DNA of 59,063 nucleotides. Source: an uncultured Pelagibacteraceae bacterium (GTDB lineage Bacteria > Pseudomonadota > Alphaproteobacteria > Pelagibacterales > Pelagibacteraceae). A program made the translations under genes and the position numbers. Location: NCBI GenBank assembly GCA_902539035.1, contig CACBHL010000003.1:1-59063 (forward strand). The letters run 5' to 3'. Positions 53,277 to 59,063 of this stretch are shown in pieces. The notes below the pieces were generated by a model that ran no database searches, had not been told where the DNA came from, and saw only the letters and a program-made list of their open reading frames with translations. How positions within the stretch are numbered: position 1 is the stretch's first letter; the number at the start of each line of letters is the position of its first letter.

Positions 53277-54326
53277 CACATCCCCATCTTTTACAATATA
53301 ATCCTTGCCTTCTAACCTCATTTTTCCATTAGTTTTAGAATTCACCCAACCATCATTAGCAACAAAATCTTCATAAGAAATTGTTTCAGCTCTTATAAAT
53401 CCTTTTTCAAAATCTGTGTGAATCTCACCAGCAGCCTTTGGTGCAGTACAATTCTTTTGAATTGTCCAAGCCCTAGTTTCCTCTGGACCAGATGTAAAAT
53501 AAGTATCAAGTTCTAAAATTTTATATCCTTTTTGGATTAGCATGGTTAATCCAGTATCTTTTAAGCCTATCATATCCATATAATTTTTTTTCTCTTCGTT
53601 TTCTAATTCATTTATTTGATTTTCAATTTCAGCTGAAACTATCAGAGTATTTTCTGCTCCATACTTCTCAATAAAAGCACTTGTATAATGATTTCCCTCT
53701 TTGACACTTTGCTCATCAACATTACATACAAATATCTTAGGTTTAATGGATAATAATCCACTTTGATTTAGTTGCTTAGTTTCAAATTGAGATTTAAGAA
53801 CAGATATATCTTTATCATTATTTATACAATCTAATGCAACTTCTAAAACTTTGAGTTGCTCTTCTTCTATATTTTTTTTGTTATTTTTTTCTAATCTTTT
53901 TTGTATAGACTCTAAATCTGCAAGCATCATTTCTGTTTCAATAATCTCTAAATCTCTAGTAGGATCAACAGTTGGGTTAACATTTTGAATATCATCAGAG
54001 TCGAAGCATCTAATCATATGAATTACAGCATCTACCTCTCTTATATGAGAAAGAAATTTATTTCCTAAACCCTCACCTTTTGAGGCACCTTTCACAAGTC
54101 CCGCTATATCAACGAACGAGATTGTCGTATTAATTGTTTTTTTCGAATTAGAAACTTTGGATAATTTTTCAAGTCGCTCGTCTGGAACAGGAACCACCCC
54201 TATATTAGGGTCTATAGTACAGAAGGGGAAATTCGCAGCCTGAGCTTTACTAGAATTTGTGAGTGCATTGAACAATGTAGATTTACCTACATTGGGCAAA
54301 CCAACTATTCCACATTTAAAACTCAT
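53253..54326 (-). CDS. ychF: redox-regulated GTPase YchF
   Basis: CGIVGLPNVGKSTLFNALTNS, VDIAGLVKGASKGEGLGNKFLSHIREVDAVIH. Confidence 0.97.
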   Translation of the reverse strand: MSFKCGIVGLPNVGKSTLFNALTNSSKAQAANFPFCTIDPNIGVVPVPDERLEKLSKVSNSKKTINTTISFVDIAGLVKGASKGEGLGNKFLSHIREVDAVIHMIRCFDSDDIQNVNPTVDPTRDLEIIETEMMLADLESIQKRLEKNNKKNIEEEQLKVLEVALDCINNDKDISVLKSQFETKQLNQSGLLSIKPKIFVCNVDEQSVKEGNHYTSAFIEKYGAENTLIVSAEIENQINELENEEKKNYMDMIGLKDTGLTMLIQKGYKILELDTYFTSGPEETRAWTIQKNCTAPKAAGEIHTDFEKGFIRAETISYEDFVANDGWVNSKTNGKMRLEGKDYIVKDGDVLNFRFNT

Positions 54327-54886
54327 TATTTATTATTTACTGTGCTTGAAAATAAATCTAATTTTTTATTAACTAATATCGAAATAGAGTCTGTAATATC
54401 CTTTGTAATTTTTTCTAATCCCATCATTTCATCCTCATCAAAATTTTGTAAAACATAATCGCTCACTTCCATATTTTCTTTTGGTTTACCAATTCCTACT
54501 CTTACTCTTGAATAATCTTTACCGATAAATTTATCAATAGATGCTATACCGTTATGTCCTGCACTTGATCCTCCGAACTTTGCTTTGATTTTTCCAAATT
54601 CAACATCTAAATCATCGTGGAAAACAATTACATCTTCAGCATCAATTTTAAAATATTCAATGAGTTCCCGAATACATATTCCAGAATTATTCATAAAAGT
54701 TAATGGCTTGATGGCATAAACCTTCTGTTCAGCAACGTTACCAGTGGTAAGTAGACCTTTAAATTTTGGTTTTTGTTTTGATAAGCCAAATTTTTTATTA
54801 ATAGAGTCGATTATTTTGAAACCAACATTATGTCTGTTATTTTCACTATCTGGAGTTGGGTTACCTAAACCTACAAATAAAAGCAT
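54326..54886 (-). CDS. pth: peptidyl-tRNA hydrolase
   Basis: LLFVGLGNPTPDSENNRHNVGF, PLTFMNNSGICI, VFHDDLDVEFGKIKAKFGGSSAGHNGIASI. Confidence 0.97.
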   Translation of the reverse strand: MLLFVGLGNPTPDSENNRHNVGFKIIDSINKKFGLSKQKPKFKGLLTTGNVAEQKVYAIKPLTFMNNSGICIRELIEYFKIDAEDVIVFHDDLDVEFGKIKAKFGGSSAGHNGIASIDKFIGKDYSRVRVGIGKPKENMEVSDYVLQNFDEDEMMGLEKITKDITDSISILVNKKLDLFSSTVNNK

Positions 54887-54927
54887 ATAATGGATTTTAG
54901 TGGGAAGTAAATTTCAATTTTGATAAC

Positions 54928-55641
54928 TTATTTTTTTTCTTCAGCAGGTTTTTTATCTTCACCTTCTTTTTTATCACCTTCAGCTGCAGGCTTATCACCA
55001 TCTGCAGGGGCAGCTTCTGCTTCTGATGCTCCTTCCTCACCTTCAGCAGCTTCTGCTTCTGTTGGTTTTTCAGGCTCTTTCATTACAGTTGGAGCTGCTA
55101 AAGTTGCAATTACAAAGTCCCTTCCTTGAATAGTTGGTGTTACTTCTTCATCTAAGCTTATAGATGAAATTTTGAAACTCTCACCAATATCAATTCCATC
55201 TAAATCAATCACAAGATTTTCAGGAATTTTCTCACTTGGACATTTCAATTCAACTTTTCTTCTTACTATGTTTAACACACCACCCCTTTTAAGTCCTGGT
55301 GAGCTTTCGTGATTAATAAATTTAACCGGAACTTCAATTTTAATCTTAACACCTGGAACCACTCTTAAGAAATCTACATGAATAGGTTCATCTGTTATAA
55401 TGTCATATTTTATTTCCTTAGGAAGAACATTTTGTGTTTTACCATCAACATTTAAAGCAATAATGTTTGATAAAAAATTTTCTTTTTCAATTAATGATTT
55501 TAATAATTTTTTGGAAATTGCTACTTTTTCATTTTGAGCCTCACCACCATAAATTATAGCAGGAACATTACCGTTGTCTCTCAGGGAGCTTAGCTCACCT
55601 TTAGTTTTTGTGTCTCTAATATTGGCTTCTAATGTATTCAT
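54928..55641 (-). CDS. rplY: 50S ribosomal protein L25/Ctc with acidic Ala/Glu-rich C-terminal tail
   Basis: RDTKTKGELSSLRDNGNVPAIIYGG, EPIHVDFLRV; tail EAEAAEGEEGASEAEAAPADGDKPAAEGDKKEGEDKKPAEEKK. Confidence 0.95.
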   Translation of the reverse strand: MNTLEANIRDTKTKGELSSLRDNGNVPAIIYGGEAQNEKVAISKKLLKSLIEKENFLSNIIALNVDGKTQNVLPKEIKYDIITDEPIHVDFLRVVPGVKIKIEVPVKFINHESSPGLKRGGVLNIVRRKVELKCPSEKIPENLVIDLDGIDIGESFKISSISLDEEVTPTIQGRDFVIATLAAPTVMKEPEKPTEAEAAEGEEGASEAEAAPADGDKPAAEGDKKEGEDKKPAEEKK

Positions 55642-55686
55642 AAAATCAGAGGTTTTTAGCTCATGATCCTTAATAACTCAAGGTAA

Positions 55687-56619
55687 TTATTTAAATAAAT
55701 CAGAAACAGACGTTGAGTTTGATATTCTTTTAATAGCCTCTCCCATCAAGGCTGAAATAGATAGAACTTCAATGTTTTTAGCACTCTTGGTTTTATTTTT
55801 ATTATCAATTGTATCTGTGATTACTAAATTTTTAATTACTGAATTTTTTATTTTTTTTGTAGCTTCTCCACTTAAAACACCATGAGTGATATAAACATAA
55901 ACTTCTTTTGCTCCTCGGCTCTTTAAAGCTTTAGCTGCATTAACTATAGTTCCACCTGAGTCGATGATATCATCTACTATTATACAAGTTTTACCTTTGA
56001 CTTCTCCAATAATATTCATTACTTGAGATTGGCCAGGTTTTGGTCTTCTTTTATCAACAATTGCAAGGCCAACATTTAAAATTTTCCCAAGTGCTCTAGC
56101 CCTTTCGGTACCACCTACATCAGGAGCGATACATACTATATTTTTACTTTTAATATTTTTTTTTACATGTCTTGCAAAAATGGGTGTTGAAAATAGGTTG
56201 TCGACTGGAATATCAAAAAAACCTTGAATTTGGCCTGCATGCAAATCAACTGTCACAACTCTGTCTGCTCCAGCTTTTGTAATTAAATTTGAAACAAGTT
56301 TTGCTGAAATAGATGTTCTAGGAACCACTTTTCTATCTTGTCTAGCATAGCCAAAGTATGGAATAACAGCTGTTATATTTTTAGCAGATGATCTTTTTAA
56401 AGCATCTATACACAACAAAAGTTCCATTAAGTTGTCGTTAGCAGGAGATGAAATAGACTGGATGATAAAAATACTATTGCCTCTAATGTTTTCATTTAAT
56501 TCAACATATATTTCACCATCAGCAAAATTTCTAATGCTTGAATTAACTAATTTAGATTTTAAGAATTTAGCAATATCTTTACTTAGAGGCTTGTTGCTAG
56601 TTCCTGATAATAATTTCAT
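55687..56619 (-). CDS. prs: ribose-phosphate pyrophosphokinase
   Basis: [45 protein letters not shown]. Confidence 0.97.
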   Translation of the reverse strand: MKLLSGTSNKPLSKDIAKFLKSKLVNSSIRNFADGEIYVELNENIRGNSIFIIQSISSPANDNLMELLLCIDALKRSSAKNITAVIPYFGYARQDRKVVPRTSISAKLVSNLITKAGADRVVTVDLHAGQIQGFFDIPVDNLFSTPIFARHVKKNIKSKNIVCIAPDVGGTERARALGKILNVGLAIVDKRRPKPGQSQVMNIIGEVKGKTCIIVDDIIDSGGTIVNAAKALKSRGAKEVYVYITHGVLSGEATKKIKNSVIKNLVITDTIDNKNKTKSAKNIEVLSISALMGEAIKRISNSTSVSDLFK

Positions 56620-56630
56620 TTGAAAAGAGC

Positions 56631-57389
56631 CTAATAAAGCATAATTATTGAAATATTTCTACCATAATCATCATGTTTTAAACTTAAAGCTCTTCTTGCA
56701 CTGAAGAATTTATTCCTAAAATCAAATGTATCAATTTTAATTTTTTCAATTTTTTTTAACTTATTCTTCAAAAGTAGTGATTTTACGTAGTTTGATAAAT
56801 CAAAATATAACTTTTTACGCTTTATTCTAAAAAAAATTTTATTTCTTTTATTTTTTTTTAAAAATTTATTTTTGAAGTCATTTTGGACTTCATAGTTATC
56901 AATTGAAATAGAAGGGCCTATTACTGCAGTAATATTTTTTGGCTTAGACCCTTTTTTAATCATAAATTTGATAACTTTATCAACTATTCCTTTGTATGCT
57001 CCCTTCCAGCCAGCATGTATTGCTGCAATCATTTTTTTTTGACTATCACAAATCAGAATTGGCACACAGTCTGCAGTCAGGATAGCAATTGGTAAGTTTT
57101 TTTGATTAGTGATTACCGCATCTACTTTTGGTTTTGATTTAAATTGATATTTTTCATCAATATATACAAATTTATTACTGTGAATTTGATTAAGTAAAAA
57201 AATATCTCTAGCTGAGTTTTTTATTTTTTTTCTTACTAGTTCTAAATTTTTTCTAACATTACTTGGTTTATCTTTTGATCCTAGTCCACAATTAAGACTT
57301 TTATAAATATTTTTTGAAAAGCCACCTTTACTATTAAAAAAGCCATGTTTTAATTTTTTTATCTTTGAAAGTTTTTTGGATCTAATCAC
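56631..57389 (-). CDS. pgeF: PgeF/YfiH family (DUF152) multicopper polyphenol oxidase-like protein
   Basis: [39 protein letters not shown]. Confidence 0.92.
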   Translation of the reverse strand: MIRSKKLSKIKKLKHGFFNSKGGFSKNIYKSLNCGLGSKDKPSNVRKNLELVRKKIKNSARDIFLLNQIHSNKFVYIDEKYQFKSKPKVDAVITNQKNLPIAILTADCVPILICDSQKKMIAAIHAGWKGAYKGIVDKVIKFMIKKGSKPKNITAVIGPSISIDNYEVQNDFKNKFLKKNKRNKIFFRIKRKKLYFDLSNYVKSLLLKNKLKKIEKIKIDTFDFRNKFFSARRALSLKHDDYGRNISIIMLY

Positions 57390-58437
57390 CCTGAAATCCT
57401 GTTTGAAATTTATTATTTTTGGTTTTTATAAGCATAACTTTAAACAATTCACCCATCTGCTTTTCATCTATCAGTCGTCTTATTCTATAAAATAAGTCGG
57501 TTTTTTTTGAAAAAGCTATATCCTTACTCACAATCTCCGCTCTTTGAAGAATTCCCATACTTGTTAAGAATTTTTTTTGAGTTGTTACAAGTGTATCTAA
57601 GTTTTTATACTGATTAATAAATTTTTGAAATAAATTAAAGTTAACATTGTAAGTAATATCAGACTCACCAATATTTTCTAATATATTTGAGTATTTATGA
57701 TTATTTACTGCTTGAAGAGTATCCTGCATTTTTTGATTTAAGTAACCATAATCTATGATTAGTATGCCACCTTCATTTTTTTCAATTATATTTGCTATAA
57801 TCTCTAAATATTTGAAAGCATTGGGGGAATATTCAATTACATTTTGCTCTTTTGAAATTTCAAAATTTAATTTTTTCTCAGTTAATTTAATATTTGATTT
57901 AACCTCATTAAATTTTGCTTCTTTTGGATTTGTAAGATCTACAAATTTTTCATACCAGTCATCTTGTCTTTTAAAAAACTGTTTTATTGGCAAAGCATCA
58001 AAAAATTCGTTTGCTAAAAAAATAGTTGGATGGGTGTTATTTTCTTCTAAATTTTGTATCCAAGTGACCTTCTCACTTTTAAGATTTTTTTTCTGTTGTT
58101 CTATTAGATATTGACTTTTTTCGTGAATCATAAAATTACAAGAACTAAAGTGTTCTGGAAAATTCTTTAACGTTTCACAAATCACTTTAATCATTTCACC
58201 GTTTCCAGCACCCAACTCAATTAAATTAAACTTCTTTGGGGAGCCTAAACTTTTTAAAAAAGTAATTAACCAAATAGTTATAATTTCTGAAAAAAGTCTT
58301 GTGATATTTGGAGCTGTGATGAAATCACCTTCCATACCGAAGGGATTTTGTTTCATATAATAGCCAGAATTTTTATCATAAAGTGCCCAATCAATAAATT
58401 GGTCTAAAGATAAGTTAGTTGATTTATTTATTTTCAT
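57382..58437 (-). CDS. MidA-like SAM-dependent methyltransferase (COG1565/DUF185)
   Basis: DFITAPNITRLFSEII, LIELGAGNGEMIKVI, FLANEFFDALPIKQF, LIIDYGY. Confidence 0.88.
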   Translation of the reverse strand: MKINKSTNLSLDQFIDWALYDKNSGYYMKQNPFGMEGDFITAPNITRLFSEIITIWLITFLKSLGSPKKFNLIELGAGNGEMIKVICETLKNFPEHFSSCNFMIHEKSQYLIEQQKKNLKSEKVTWIQNLEENNTHPTIFLANEFFDALPIKQFFKRQDDWYEKFVDLTNPKEAKFNEVKSNIKLTEKKLNFEISKEQNVIEYSPNAFKYLEIIANIIEKNEGGILIIDYGYLNQKMQDTLQAVNNHKYSNILENIGESDITYNVNFNLFQKFINQYKNLDTLVTTQKKFLTSMGILQRAEIVSKDIAFSKKTDLFYRIRRLIDEKQMGELFKVMLIKTKNNKFQTGFQGD

Positions 58438-59063
58438 TTTTAAAATAAAATAGAACTAATCCAGATAATATTAGTATTACGCTTAAAATTTGTCCCATAG
58501 TTAAGTTAAAAAATAAGTAACCTAACTGTTCGTCTGGAACTCTTAAAAACTCAACAGAAAATCTAAATATTGAGTAAAAAATTAAAAATAAACTTGATAT
58601 TAAGCCTGGCTTAAATAAAAAATTTTTGTTTTTAAAATTTATTAAAATTACAAATAAAATTATACCTTCAAGCAGTGCCTCATATATTTGTGTAGGATGT
58701 CTTGGTAAGTTATCTATCTGAATAAAAGTAACCGACCATGGTAGATCAGTCACTTTTCCATAAAGTTCTGAATTAATAAAATTCGATAGCCTCCCAAAAA
58801 AAATTCCAATTGGAGCAACTAGAGCCACCATATCCATATATAAAAATGGATTTTGATTATTTTTTTTTCCAAAAATTATACTTGCAATTATAATTCCGAT
58901 TAATCCACCATGAAAAGACATGCCGCCTTCCCATATTTTAAAAATATCTGTTAAATTACTTAAATAATATTCAAGATTGTAAAATAATATATATCCTATT
59001 CTTCCACCTAAAATAATTCCAATAATTAAATAAGTAATGTAATCATCAAATTTTTTATTGAGA
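58424..59063 (-). CDS. lgt: prolipoprotein diacylglyceryl transferase (5' end runs off window)
   Basis: Reading through to window end: GGRIGYILFYNLEYYLSNLTDIFKIWEGGMSFHGGLIGI ... GRLSNFINSELYG ... RHPTQIYEALLEG. Confidence 0.95.
   Translation of the reverse strand, partial: LNKKFDDYITYLIIGIILGGRIGYILFYNLEYYLSNLTDIFKIWEGGMSFHGGLIGIIIASIIFGKKNNQNPFLYMDMVALVAPIGIFFGRLSNFINSELYGKVTDLPWSVTFIQIDNLPRHPTQIYEALLEGIILFVILINFKNKNFLFKPGLISSLFLIFYSIFRFSVEFLRVPDEQLGYLFFNLTMGQILSVILILSGLVLFYFKNENK

Noticed and set aside
54920-55129. Ser/Ala-rich 69-aa plus-strand ORF
   Set aside because: Reverse complement of the L25 acidic low-complexity tail.
57755-58114. 119-aa plus-strand ORF antisense to the MidA-like gene
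   Set aside because: Shadow ORF; Phe/Ser-rich, no recognisable motif.

Overview
AT-rich, very gene-dense bacterial chromosome segment that reads as streamlined alphaproteobacterial core genome, most like the SAR11/Pelagibacter lineage (inferred from composition, gene content and near-absence of intergenic DNA; no search was run). I support about 60 features: typA (partial), groESL, ribF-ileS-lspA, LPS genes (lpxL/lpxK/kdtA/msbA), the cox operon, thrC/thrB, a carotenoid-to-retinal cluster (crtI-crtB-crtY-blh) directly downstream of the ATP synthase Fo genes, smc-dsbA-DUF721-mutY, rnhB-ccrM, one tRNA-Gln(TTG) abutting cca, petABC, prs, and lgt (partial). I see no prophage, transposon, CRISPR array, defence island or clearly novel multi-gene system. 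The best leads are subtler: (1) an SMC of 857 aa with no recognisable hinge domain; (2) a candidate ccrM promoter with CcrM target sites (GANTC) in its spacer and -10 element, three sites within 49 bp; (3) a family-4-like uracil-DNA glycosylase that appears to have lost three of four Fe-S cysteines while the nearby MutY keeps all four; (4) divergent mutY and DUF721/DciA genes whose start codons abut as the palindrome CATATG; (5) a tRNA-Gln whose encoded CCA lies 3 nt before the start of the CCA-adding enzyme gene; (6) the head-to-tail atp-Fo/crt/blh/ispH arrangement. Family names come from recognising protein motifs by eye, not from database searches.
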